Assembly: GCA_004151065.3 (NCBI GenBank)
Contig: NWUY0300020994.1
Span: 45,524 to 68,300 of the forward strand
DNA length: 22,777 bases
Reading direction: 5' to 3'
Source of the DNA: Larix sibirica
Taxonomy: Eukaryota > Streptophyta > Pinopsida > Pinales > Pinaceae
The position numbers and the translations under genes were made by a program. The first letter of the stretch is position 1; the number at the start of each line of letters is the position of its first letter. Below the pieces are notes generated by a model that saw only the letters and a program-made list of their open reading frames with translations, was not told the DNA's origin and made no database searches. Positions 1-8,856 of this stretch are shown here, one piece after another.

Positions 1-2
1 TA

Positions 3-770
3 TTTAATAATGCTTCAAGAATTTTTGAAGAGTTAGCACAACACGAAGAAAATGAAGAATCTAGGAACATAAATCTTGATGAATTGCTACAACTTCTTAC
101 GAAGGAAGAAGTTATCGCCAAACTCACTGATTTAATGTATTTTGTAAAGAACGATACAAGAAATGAAAAAATTGCCACAAATTTATGTCGTCTTAAACAA
201 AAGGAAAAAATTGATATTGACTCATTGGTTGACATTGAAGTTGAAGGGTATTGTATATCACAAGTCGTCCTCGACTCCGGTTCTCGGGCCAACATAATGA
301 CAAGATAAATGTGGGAGTGACTTGCTCGACCACAAATATCGCAGTCAGGTATCTACCTCAAGTTAGTCGAAAAAGGCCTAATCGAACCCATTGGAGTCTG
401 GAAAAATGTGAACATCGGTATCATGGGTATCGACACACAAATTTACTTCGAGGTAATCGACCCGAAAGAAGGAGCCAAATAATTCCCTACGCTAGTTGGA
501 CAACCACCGGGAATAAAGATGGAAGCTTCTATCTCTCTTGAAAAAGATAGAATAAAACTCAAGGGAGATGGCAAAAATCTTATTGTACCTATCCACCCTT
601 CTCAAGAAAAACCATGGATAGAACTAGACGACCATGATGCGGATATAAAAATATTATATCAAGTTATTAAAAATAATGAAGACTCAATTGAACCTAATGA
701 ATCTGGAGAAATCCACTTGGGGCCGCCCATGTCTGTTGGTCAAAAATCTGACTCTGAGTTGTATGACTAG
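3..770 (+). pseudogene. Retroviral-type aspartic protease region of gypsy polyprotein (broken)
   Basis: One reading frame (frame 3) runs from the window edge to 770 with internal stops at 306-308, 318-320 and 480-482 and a last stop at 768-770. It would cleave the element's polyprotein. The active-site triad reads D-S-G at 273-281 (VVLDSGSRANIM), followed by a flap-like stretch (LVEKGLIEPIGVWKNVNI) and a G-I-M-G-I-D segment. The second half ends in a charged linker (SLEKDRIKLKGDGK, then EIHLGPP and DSELYD). The region before the triad is acidic and helical and looks like polyprotein rather than a separate start, so the true start lies upstream of the window. The stop at 768 falls where a Trp codon would fit (YD-stop-QIE) and the reading then continues after a shift of one frame. 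The protease call rests on the DSG context and on position; catalytic function is excluded by the stops. Confidence 0.72.
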
Positions 771-778
771 CAAATAGA

Positions 779-1425
779 AACTACGAACCACATGCAAGAG
801 AATGCTGGTTAGTCGAGGTCATTCCTTGTCGATGAACAAAAAATTGTTTCGTAGTATCTATCATTCCAAAAATATTTGTAAAAAGAACAAGGGAATACCT
901 GAACTTGGTATCGATGAAAATCATACCAATGAATATACCTCCACTACGGTACAAAGAACGAGAATCACCTTTGACTCATGTAGAAGAACAAGTGCGACCC
1001 AAAATCCTAGTCAAGACTTTCACGGGACAAGTAACCAGATGGTGGGACACCCAATAGTTGCATACAAAAACATGCACGACTGCTTCAACATACTTCATTG
1101 AAATATTCAGAGGGAAGAAGCTTACGGTTCAAGCACAATTTCAAATTTCATCCAAGGATTAGACCTCGTTGTACACATAGAAAACTACGAAAATAATGGA
1201 AAAGACTTGGATACCGCGACAAAAGAACATTGACCCATTTGTTTCCAAGCATGTTAGACGACCTTCCTAACAAATGGTACAACATGGAAGATGCAAGAGG
1301 ATAAACTTTCAATTGGAAAACACTTAAAGAAAATTTCATAAAGGATTTTTTATTCTCCCCTGAAGAAGAATGCCTAAGAGAAGCAGTCCAAGGAATAGAA
1401 CAATTTATCAAATCGTCAGAGCAAC
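779..1425 (+). pseudogene. Linker plus retrotransposon gag/capsid-like segment between protease and RT (broken)
   Basis: Frame 2 takes over at 779 (NYEPHARECWLVEVIPC), directly continuing the protease-side polyprotein, and stays in use through RPKILVKTFTGQVTRWWDTQ at about 995-1054 and STYFIEIFRGKKLTVQAQ. Near 1190 the frame shifts again to TLTHLFPSMLDDLPNKWYN, an interrupted ARG-stop-TFNW, and LKENFIKDF ending near 1350. The pattern of a leucine/phenylalanine-rich helix, a W-Y pair, then W-x2-L-x3-F-x3-F is typical of Retrotrans_gag capsid domains, which form the particle. Its place downstream of the protease is unusual and is discussed as a finding. No CCHC zinc knuckle is seen here. The family assignment is made by eye and could be wrong in detail. 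Confidence 0.6.
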
Positions 1426-1709
1426 CAATCAACACATCTAATAAAATTGACTGACTCATATCATACTACAACATAATCACGACCACACCTAAGCAGTCGA
1501 CCCATCTCCCGACTCAAATGGACATGGAGAATGAGCACACTGATGGGAAAAGATTCCAATGGAAAAGAAATCATCCCCATATAACTCAATCAGTAAAGTC
1601 AGTCCTAAAAATATCAACCAAGAACAAAGAAGGAGATGACGAGCACACTAATTTTCCCTCGTCTTTCACATAATTTAAGGAAGGATACCGACCAATTGAT
1701 GAAACAAAA
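1426..1709 (+). other. Polar linker between gag-like segment and RT
   Basis: This is a hydrophilic, Lys/Asn/Thr-rich reading with at least one stop (near 1452) and segments such as GKRFQWKRNHPHITQS and KNKEGDDEHTNFPSSF. No domain is recognised. It appears to be a spacer of the polyprotein, since it leads without a visible junction into the conserved pre-RT segment (EGYRPIDETKAPKG). Confidence 0.4.
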
Positions 1710-2640
1710 GCACCTAAAGGGATGCATGCCAAAATAAAACTAAAAGAAGTCGACATCTCGACAGATGGGAAACCTAAAATGGTGAAAACAGGTGACTATT
1801 GGTTGGAGCAGCAGACTGGAGAAATAACAAATCTATTGAAAGAATACCAAGACGTCTTTGTCCGTGACTAGAAATACTTCAAATGCTTAGTAAAAGGAAT
1901 GGGAGAAATGAATATTGATATACTGCCTGAAGAAAAAGCTATAAAGAAACGACTTTATAAGTTATCGCACAAATACAAAGATATAGTAAAGAAAGAAATT
2001 AAAAACATGTTTCCCGCTAGTATCATATACCCTATAGATCAGTCAGAATGGGCCAGCCCCATGGTCGTCCACCCAAAGAAACACGACCCCAAGAGTCTGT
2101 GGATATCTGTCAACTTCAGAGGCTTGAACAAAGTTACACTCACAAACCCATTCCCGACACCATTCGCTAACAAAATGATTAATGAAGTTGGTAGACATGA
2201 GTGTTATTCCTTCACATATGGATTCTCTAGTTACAACCAAGTACCTATAGCAAAAGAAGACCAACATAAAATGACATTCATCTGAGAATTTGGATCATTT
2301 GCATACAAGGTCATGCACTTTGGATTGGAGAATGCACCAGTTGTTTTTTCGCGGATCGTCATTAAAGCATTTCAAGAATCTTGTACAAAACAATGGTTGT
2401 CTACTTCGATGATTGGTTTACACCATGCTTCGAGACCATGTATAGTGGCTCCGAGTGATGTTATAAATATGTCGTCAAATCCAATTGTCGTTAAACATAA
2501 AGAAATGCACATTCACCACACCTATTGGAGTATTATTGGGTCATGTCACTTGAAAAGAATGCATCAAGGTAGACTTAGCAAAAATTAAAGTCATTTATTG
2601 ATCTAAAACCACCAGTGAACCCTAAGCAGATTAGAATTTT
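1710..2640 (+). pseudogene. Ty3/gypsy reverse transcriptase (broken)
   Basis: RT would copy element RNA into cDNA. The pre-RT segment EITNLLKEYQDVF is followed by a stop at 1869, where Tyr would fit, and then by RT proper in frame 3: YPIDQSEWASPMVVHPKKHD, VNFRGLN at 2109-2129, TYGFSSYNQVPIAKEDQHK, a stop at 2283-2285, and VMHFGLENAPVVFSRIV. The motif A aspartate is replaced by tyrosine at 2217-2219 (the family pattern is DGFSGYNQ). The VDFR-type motif reads VNFR. After a frameshift near 2380 the catalytic YFDD box is intact at 2402-2413. Further pieces (LSLNIKKCTFTTPIGVLLGH, then IKVDLAKIKVI) lie in a third frame, and the thumb/connection resumes in frame 2 with LKPPVNPKQIR and HTGYYRKFI near 2650. 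At least three frameshifts and several stops make it non-functional. Confidence 0.9.
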
Positions 2641-3330
2641 GGTAAGACATACTGGATATTATCGGAAGTTTATTCAACATTACTCAGATATGACATTCCC
2701 GCTAGAAGAGCTACTCAAGCTCAATATCGAATTCAAGTGGACACCGGAATGTGAAGAATCATTCAAGCTACTTAAAAGAAAATTGGTAGAAGCTCCAATA
2801 CTCAAATTTTTGGATTGGTTGAAGAAATTCCATGTCCATATTGATGCATCAAGTATTACAGTCGGTGCAATACTCACTCAACCAAGTGATGACGAGCTCG
2901 ACTACCCAAACCCGTACGCTAGTAAAAAAATGAATAAAGAAAAAAGAAATTACTCAACAACCGAAGGTTGAAGAAATTCCATTTCCATATTGATGCATCA
3001 AGTATTGCAGTCGGTGCAATACTCACTCAACCAAGTGATGATGGGCTCGACTACCCAAACTCGTACGCTAGTCAAAAATTGAACAAAGCAAAAAGAAACT
3101 ACTCAATGACTGAATGATAAGGCTTGGGCATGATCTTTGCATCACAAACATACCGACAGTACCTACTGGATAACCCCCACCAAACACTTAAATACCTAGT
3201 TAATAAACCGCTACAGCATGGGAGAGTATGTCGATGGCTTCTTCTATTCCAAGAATTCGAATTTGAAATACTAGTCCGACCAGGGAAGTTGAATGTCGGA
3301 CCTAACCACCTCTCCCACATATAAACCAAT
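2641..3330 (+). pseudogene. RNase H domain with 149-bp internal tandem duplication (broken)
   Basis: RNase H would degrade the RNA strand after reverse transcription. Connection residues (FKWTPECEESFKLLKRKLVE) lead to KFHVHIDASSITVGAILTQ, containing the first catalytic Asp of gypsy RNase H. A 149-bp tandem duplication (2817-2965 and 2966-3114) repeats this stretch. Since 149 is not a multiple of three, the duplication shifts the frame from 2 to 1. The domain continues as MIFASQTYRQYLLDNP and then directly HQTLKYLVNKPLQHGR. The expected F-x-F-x-TD block between NP and HQ, which carries a catalytic Asp, is missing, about six codons near 3177. The domain ends with RWLLLFQEFEFEILVRPGK and NHLSHI before a stop near 3322. 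Family recognition is strong; activity is impossible. Confidence 0.87.
2817..3114 (+). repeat. 149-bp direct tandem duplication inside RNase H
   Basis: Copy 1 is 2817-2965 and copy 2 is 2966-3114. They begin with the same bases (ggttgaagaaattcc) and align without gaps. By hand count they differ at about 13 of 149 positions (roughly 91% identity). Copy 2 keeps more of the expected coding residues (SIAVGA, LNKAKRNYS) than copy 1 (SITVGA, MNKEKRNYS). The duplication therefore predates many point mutations. Confidence 0.93.
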
Positions 3331-4643
3331 GAAGACCTAGTCGGCATAGATGATGAAATCCTCGACGCTCATCTTTACAGAGTCGAAGCCATGCCGAATG
3401 AGCTAGCAAATATTGTAGAATTTCTACAAGAAGGTCAGGCCCCAACTGAAACATCACGGAAAAAGAATAAAACACTAGCAATGAAAGCAGCACCTTACAC
3501 ACTAATTAACAAATATCTATATAAGTTAGGCCTATACGACATACTCCCTCAATGTACAATAAACCATGAACGAAAAGCTATAATGGAAGAATCACACTCA
3601 GGGCCTGTAGGAGGACTCTTTCATGTCGACTTGACTACTAGGAAAATCTCACAATCTGGACTATGGTGGCCTTCTCTTAACAGATATTGCAAAGAATATG
3701 CGAATAAACATGATAAATGCCAACATATGGGGTGACTACTGCATCGACAAGAGATACCCCTCATCTTTGTCAACCCCTATCTCACGTTTGAAATCTAGGA
3801 AGTCAAGTTTGTTAGCCCCTTCCCGACCATTAGTCGTCGGATGGACACACAATATATTATCACCGTAGTCGAATACATAACCAAGTGAGTTGAAGACAAA
3901 CCAGTCAAAGTTTGTGCTAGCAAAGTTGCTACTAGATTTATATATGAAAACATAATCACAATATTTGGATGTCCATTCACTTTAATGAACGACTGAGCCA
4001 CACATTTTGTCAACAAGACCATCGACGTATTACTTAAATAATTTATCATCAACCATCACAAAATTTCATCTTATCACCCATATTCGAATGGGGTAGTCGA
4101 GTCATTTAACAAAACATTGACAAGAGGTCTCACAAAAATTTGCAGCATTGATAAAGATGTCTGGGATGATAAGATACATGCAATCCTATGGGCATATAGA
4201 CCAAGATATAAAATATCGATAGTCCAAACACCATTTAAACTAGTGTATGGTCAAGAAGCAGTCATCCCCCTACATTTTAAGAAAAAGCTCTAGCTATTGC
4301 TCAAGGATTATATCTCGACACTGTTAAAGCTACAAAAGACCGATTATTTGAATTGCAAAAACTAGAAGAACAAAGAATGCTCCCCATCCACCATCAATAA
4401 GTTCAAAAACTACATAAAAAAGCATGGCACAACAGAAATATTAAACACAAAGATATCTCAGTCGGTGACCTAGTACTCTTGTATAAAATTCGAATAAAAG
4501 GAAAACCTAAAATGCTCGAAACTGGATGGCTAGGGCCTTATATCATGGAGGAGCTAAACAACAATGGCTCGATCAGATTAAAAAAATTGCAAGGTCGATC
4601 CTTCAAAAAGGTCATGAATGGAGCACAACTGAAATGTTACTGA
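3331..4643 (+). pseudogene. Ty3/gypsy integrase, DD35E (broken)
   Basis: Integrase would insert the cDNA into the host genome. The reading is frame 1 to about 4285 and then frame 3 to a stop at 4641-4643. The N-terminal zinc region (NHERKAIMEESHSGPVGG, later NKHDKCQHMG) keeps both His but has His in place of the first Cys of the C-x2-C pair. In the catalytic core the first Asp is replaced by Lys at 3805-3807, just after a stop at 3796-3798 in the usual Trp position. The second Asp is kept at 3991-3993 (LMND, then a stop, then ATHF) and the Glu at 4099-4101 (GVVESFNKTL). The 35 residues between them fit DD35E spacing. The C-terminal part (DISVGDLVLLYKIR, ETGWLGPYIMEE, SIRLKKLQG) is the usual DNA-binding, SH3-like tail. 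Other stops lie at 3733 and about 4309. Confidence 0.92.
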
Positions 4644-5317
4644 CTATGAAAGAAGCACGGTGCCAAATAGTGACCGTATCATCACTAAGTCGAACGTTGT
4701 GTCCCTAAGTTTGCATTGAATCAGAGAAAATTTACCAAATTAGTTTAAATAAAAAATTAGTTACATAACTAACCTATCAATACATATAAAAAGGAGTATT
4801 AATACATGGAATTGGAAAGGTGGACACAATTCAACACACATGGGATCTAACTAAGCGGAAGAGGCAGAGTGGAAAAAAGAAAGTAAACAATAGTTATGGA
4901 ACAAAAGACTGTCTCGAAGCGACGAGCCAAGGAATAAAGATATAACGAAGTAGCCACAAAAACCATCCGACAACGAGCAATCAAGTTATCACCAAGGCAA
5001 GTGATGAGAAATGACAAAAGACATGGACCTAGAGACCGACGACATTACCAGTGGGAGCAATGGCTACCAAGCACACTGACCAATGCGCGAAGGAAAATTC
5101 CCTTGTAACTCTCATCAAGCATGTGAATGAGCTGTAACCCGCAAAATTTGAATTTGATGTAGTCACTTGTCCACAATAAAATCTCACATATCACTATGCC
5201 TATAAATACGCCACAAGTTGAAGACCCTTGGATTAATTTTTCTACATAGTTTGAACGAGAGCAAGCAATTCCCTGAATTACAGACTTCATTCAAAAATTA
5301 CCACTGAAGAACCATCC
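4644..5317 (+). other. Non-coding spacer between pol and additional ORF
   Basis: No reading frame of coding character continues after the integrase stop. The stretch is purine-rich up to about 5060 and then AT-rich. It holds a TATA-like motif at 5200-5208 and no tRNA-like or LTR-like sequence that I can see. It would be the 5' leader of the downstream ORF if that ORF has its own transcript. Confidence 0.5.
5195..5245 (+). promoter_or_regulatory. Candidate internal TATA-box promoter for the additional ORF
   Basis: CTATAAATA lies at 5200-5208 in a classic plant TATA context. A start site would be expected about 30 bp downstream, near 5235-5240. The first good ATG downstream in the ORF frame (ccATGG context, 5318-5320) follows by about 80 bp, a normal leader length. 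This is inference from motif and spacing only; TATA-like words also occur by chance in AT-rich DNA. Confidence 0.4.
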
Positions 5318-6240
5318 ATGGTGCCGAAGAAAGCCACCACAACTATAAAGAAGATTAAAGCTACAAAATAGAAATCCATAATACAACTGGAGTAAGCGAC
5401 CATGACTCCTCTAGAAGGCAGACTCCAAAGGATAAAGAAAACAAATCTCGATGAACGAAATTGGGGAAAATACTGTGCGGAAATGAAGACATGGGAAATC
5501 CAAGACAAACAATGGATAAAACTTGCTCAGAAGCTCGCTACATAATAATTTGTGGTTATCTAAATGAACCCCTACTAGCCTCATTTGATAGTTACCTTAA
5601 AGAAATCATAGCAAAATTCATTGTTAGTAGATACCATGACAAAAAAATCTGGATCAACGAGGCCATCCCGATCACAGATTCACTCATTGGTGCAATTATC
5701 TATCTATCAAGTAAGGGACTAGGAGTACCCATCACAAATAAACCAATGCCATTATTCGAAGAGTTCACAGGATCAACCGCAAGGAAAAATTCAAAAGGGC
5801 TTATAATCAACAAAGTAGGGTATGAAGCAATTAATTGGCCTGGCATAATAATCTACTTGTGCTTAACAAGCTCAGGTCTCCCATCCAACTTGAGGCTCGA
5901 CATGCTGGAAGCAATCAAACAAGTCGCTTTGGATGTGAAAATTTTCAATTGGCCTGACCACCTAGCTCAATTAGTAAAATCTAAGTGTGATAAGTTCCAG
6001 GAATCCACACATGCCATTAGATTTCCATGTTACTCATCTGGATAGTAATGGTGAAATTACTCCAGTTGGAGAAACAATGTTCACCAATATTCACCCACCT
6101 TTTATGAGAAATTTTTAGATATTTGCAGGAAAAGGGTTGTCTTTCAACTTAAACAAAGCAAAGACCTACTTGGAACTTTGGTTCCAAGAAATAAAAAATG
6201 GATGTACCAGATGGAGAGCCCCATAGCACATTCATCATTT
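5318..6240 (+). pseudogene. Additional ORF downstream of integrase, N-terminal globular domain (broken)
   Basis: The likely start is the ATG at 5318 (MVPKKATTTIKKIKATK, a basic N-terminus). The frame moves from 2 to 1 near 5540 and gives an open stretch of about 165 codons (SFDSYLKEIIAKFIVSRYHD, PITDSLIGAIIYLSSKGLG, INWPGIIIYLCLTSSGLPSN, LDMLEAIKQVALDV). It returns to frame 2 at 6041 (GEITPVGETMFTNIHPPF, LNKAKTYLELWFQEI) with stops near 6117 and 6224. The composition is that of a folded, mainly helical protein, not a membrane protein: no signal peptide or strong transmembrane segment is visible. The regular W, F and P positions recall host-derived plant mobile-domain-type or gag-like proteins, but I cannot name the family. 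Being in sense orientation between pol and the polypurine tract, it belongs to the element. Confidence 0.6.
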
Positions 6241-7285
6241 CATACCTTAAGGAGCACACATTGAACTTGGCCTTAACTATACAAAAGTATGGTACATGAA
6301 GGGTGCAGGAGGGGATGCTCAAGAGCTTGATTATTACCCTAACATTCCTGAGTTATTTACCGACTTATCGAAACAGACAAATACTGCAATCCCCATACCG
6401 ACTATGTACAGGGCTCAACATATGGATCTCATTAATCCATTAATAGATGGAGAGATAGAAGAACAAAGAGAAACAACACTATACAATACAACATTTTTCC
6501 CATAAGAAGAACCAATTAATTCATTAACAATTGTACCAGTCGCTAGTAAAAATAAAGAACTAGTTGGCGAGCTTTCTGGCGAGAAGACTGAAGATGAGGA
6601 GGAAGAGCCACTCAACAAAGTAAAAGTCAAGCCTAACTTCGAGGAACCATGACTTAAGGAAAAAGTTGACATGTTTGTTGAAAACATATTTACATATCAA
6701 CGCATTCTCAAAGGCAAAGCAACCAGACAAGCTTCCAAGAAAAGAAAGTAGCTCTTGCACGAAGCCACAGAAGATGATATAGAAGAACTCAGAGGTCAAG
6801 CTAAGCATGTCTTAGTCAAAGAAGCAAAGAATAAAGTAACCATAGACTAGCAAATCCAGAAGGAGCATGAGTAGAAGCGACCATCGCAACCACCCATCTC
6901 AATAACTTATGTTGTAGTGAAACCACCTCCACCAAAAAAAATTAAGGTAAATCAATCATCACAAGAAAACAATTCTAGTCGATTTGAAAAATGACACACT
7001 ATTTCTATCTTTGACCCGAGTAGTAGAAGAAGAAGAAGAACAAGAGGTACCCTCATCCAATCCTGAAGCCTTCTAAATTTCGTCAATTTCTCACTCAATA
7101 CTCTCAATAAATATCCTATATATCCAAGCTGTATGCAAGCCCTCCTGACCAGTCACCTAATATACCTAAGCTCAGACTCCCTACTTCTCCTCCTCCAAGT
7201 AAAGTAAAAATTCCTTGCATGAAAACAATGATTAAACCTTCTATTTTTCCCTCTGAATTCAGTTGAATCTCCCTTACAAAACCAC
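6241..7285 (+). pseudogene. Additional ORF, acidic/basic low-complexity middle section (broken)
   Basis: Frame 2 continues from the N-terminal domain through DAQELDYYPNIPELFTDLSK and MYRAQHMDLINPLIDGEIEE, then a stop at 6503-6505. Charged stretches follow (SGEKTEDEEEEPLNKVKVK, KATRQASKKRK, EELRGQAKHVLVKEAKNK). Later there are PPPPKKIKV and an Arg run (SSRRRRRTRG) near 7018-7050. Stops occur near 6650, 6749, 6848, 6872 and 6992. The basic clusters could be nuclear-localisation or nucleic-acid-binding signals; that is inference. From about 7060 to 7285 the reading is badly broken. Confidence 0.5.
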
Positions 7286-7672
7286 TTGCAAATAAGTATA
7301 GCATCACCACATACTTTGTATTATGAACCATCAACCACCTCACTAAGCACATCTATCTCTTCAACCACATCTAATACGAACCCCCTTATTGCATCAACGC
7401 CCATGCCATTCACAATTGATTCGACGGTAATCACAACTTCCTCTGTGTCAACTTCTACTTTACCATCCTCCATTGTTGTCACAACCCCTATGCTTTACAC
7501 ATCATTATCAACTCCAATGACGACAGTTCATTTGACAATACCATTAACACCCTATATCCCTGTTTTGACTTCAGATCCCCCCTGTGTTGCTTTCCCCCAA
7601 GATGACTCCACCTATAACGACTCTCCTTGTAACCTTGTCATCAACATTACTAACGTTGACCCTTCTAACTAA
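7286..7672 (+). pseudogene. Additional ORF, Ser/Thr/Pro-rich section
   Basis: An open frame 2 stretch of 128 codons is made mostly of Ser, Thr, Pro, Ile and Val (for example TTSLSTSISSTTSNTNP and STPMPFTIDSTVITTSS). It is in the same frame as the middle section upstream. Such a stretch is probably unstructured; in a secreted protein it could be an O-glycosylated stalk, but no signal peptide or membrane anchor is visible, so an envelope role is not supported. The first ATG is internal and probably not a start. Confidence 0.5.
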
Positions 7673-8771
7673 ACCAGCTTTTGTCACGACCATCATAGGT
7701 CTGACTATCTCAGATATGCAGTCATCCGCACCTCCCTTGTCAACTACCTATACATCGATGTCTCCACAGATGACCCTGGACCCCATCAACGACCAAAATA
7801 AATCATCCAAGAAAAGAGACAAAAGCAAGAATTCTGAGAGTGACACAAAGATAACCTTGACAATACAACAAGTAGTTGAATTTCCAACAAACAAAGTTAT
7901 CTTTTCACCCTCCAAAGCATCGGAGCAGGAGCTTGACAAATTTATCAAAGTCGCCACCAAAGAACGTAGCAAAAGGTGGTCAAAAAGTTCCAAGAAGATA
8001 AAAGCACTAAAGGACGAAGAAGAAAATGTATGGATAGTATGTGTAGCAAAAGCAGAAGAGATTATTGGATCTCTATTAGAGCCTCTCCTAGAGAAAATAG
8101 TCAATAAATTACAAACTCTAGTTGAATTTGTCTTAGAAAGCTATGAGAAAATTCAAGAACCGTTGGCTCAAAAACAACAAGATGAAACCAGCTTCCTCAT
8201 CGTCGACCAGTTCAGAGAATTTGAAGAATACGACAAAAAGTTGAAAGAATGTGAAGTGCAAGCATCCAAAGTAGTAATTGTCCTCAATAACTAGTATTTT
8301 TATTACAGGAAGGTCTGTGTAGAAATTTAGAATATGCAAAGCACTCTACTTGATCTTTACAAGTAGATGCGAGCAGCCGACTCGTCCACATCATAGATCC
8401 TCGACAACCAAATTAGAATTGAGCAATAGCAACATGATCAGTTGAGAAGAAACAAATACCAATGTATCCTTGAAGGAAAGTGAGGACAAGAGGAAATCAG
8501 TTAGCTCACCAACAACATCTACAAGCTAATGAGATCAGCTGAAATTCAACTATAGAACTTCGAACCAGACATGCAAAATATGGTTTATCTACCCATGCAA
8601 GTTAAGATCATCCACCTATTAGAACTCACTGGACTGGAAGCAAATATCAAGACTGTCCTCACCGAATGGGATGACTTTCAAGACCACCTCGCTCTCTTTT
8701 CCCCAACAATTGTTGAAGCCTGTGTTGACTTTACTCCACTAGGCCAAGCATCCGGGTTGCAACAACTCTGA
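7673..8771 (+). pseudogene. Additional ORF, C-terminal Lys/Glu-rich coiled-coil section (broken)
   Basis: Frame 3 is open to a stop at 8292-8294. After a polar stretch (DQNKSSKKRDKSKNSESDTK) come long charged helices with leucines at helical spacing (EQELDKFIKVATKERSKR, LEPLLEKIVNKLQTLVEF, QFREFEEYDKKLKECEVQ), fitting a coiled coil. Past the stop, less well-kept pieces (ending LEANIKTVLTEWDDFQDHLA and LGQASGLQQL) reach a final stop at 8769-8771, about 75 bp before the polypurine tract. A coiled coil suggests self-association, but no function can be assigned. Confidence 0.55.
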
Positions 8772-8844
8772 AAAGTCACTAATTTTTGTAAATCTTGTAT
8801 AAAAGTCGCATCCCCTAGTTCTCTTTAGGACGAAGAAATGTTTT

Positions 8845-8856
8845 GGGCGGGGGAAA
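8845..8856 (+). promoter_or_regulatory. Polypurine tract (plus-strand primer site)
   Basis: The sequence gggcgggggaaa is purine except for one C and lies immediately before the TG that begins the 3' LTR. In LTR retrotransposons this RNase H-resistant RNA primes plus-strand DNA synthesis. Its exact contact with TG and the end of the additional ORF just upstream support the LTR boundary. Confidence 0.8.

Noticed and set aside
1148-1459. Minus-strand open frame of 103 codons
   Set aside because: It lies opposite the gag-like coding strand and has no domain character; it is a shadow of the plus-strand reading.
2966-3114. Second independent RNase H from a nested element
   Set aside because: It aligns end to end with 2817-2965 and only the overlapping 149 bp is repeated, so it is a local tandem duplication.
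7286-7672. Envelope glycoprotein stalk from the Ser/Thr/Pro-rich section
   Set aside because: No signal peptide, membrane segment or cysteine pattern is visible in the additional ORF, so an envelope call is not supported.
7748-8104. Minus-strand open frame of 118 codons with hydrophobic stretches
   Set aside because: It is antisense to the coiled-coil section of the additional ORF; its hydrophobicity is the reverse reading of Lys/Glu codons.
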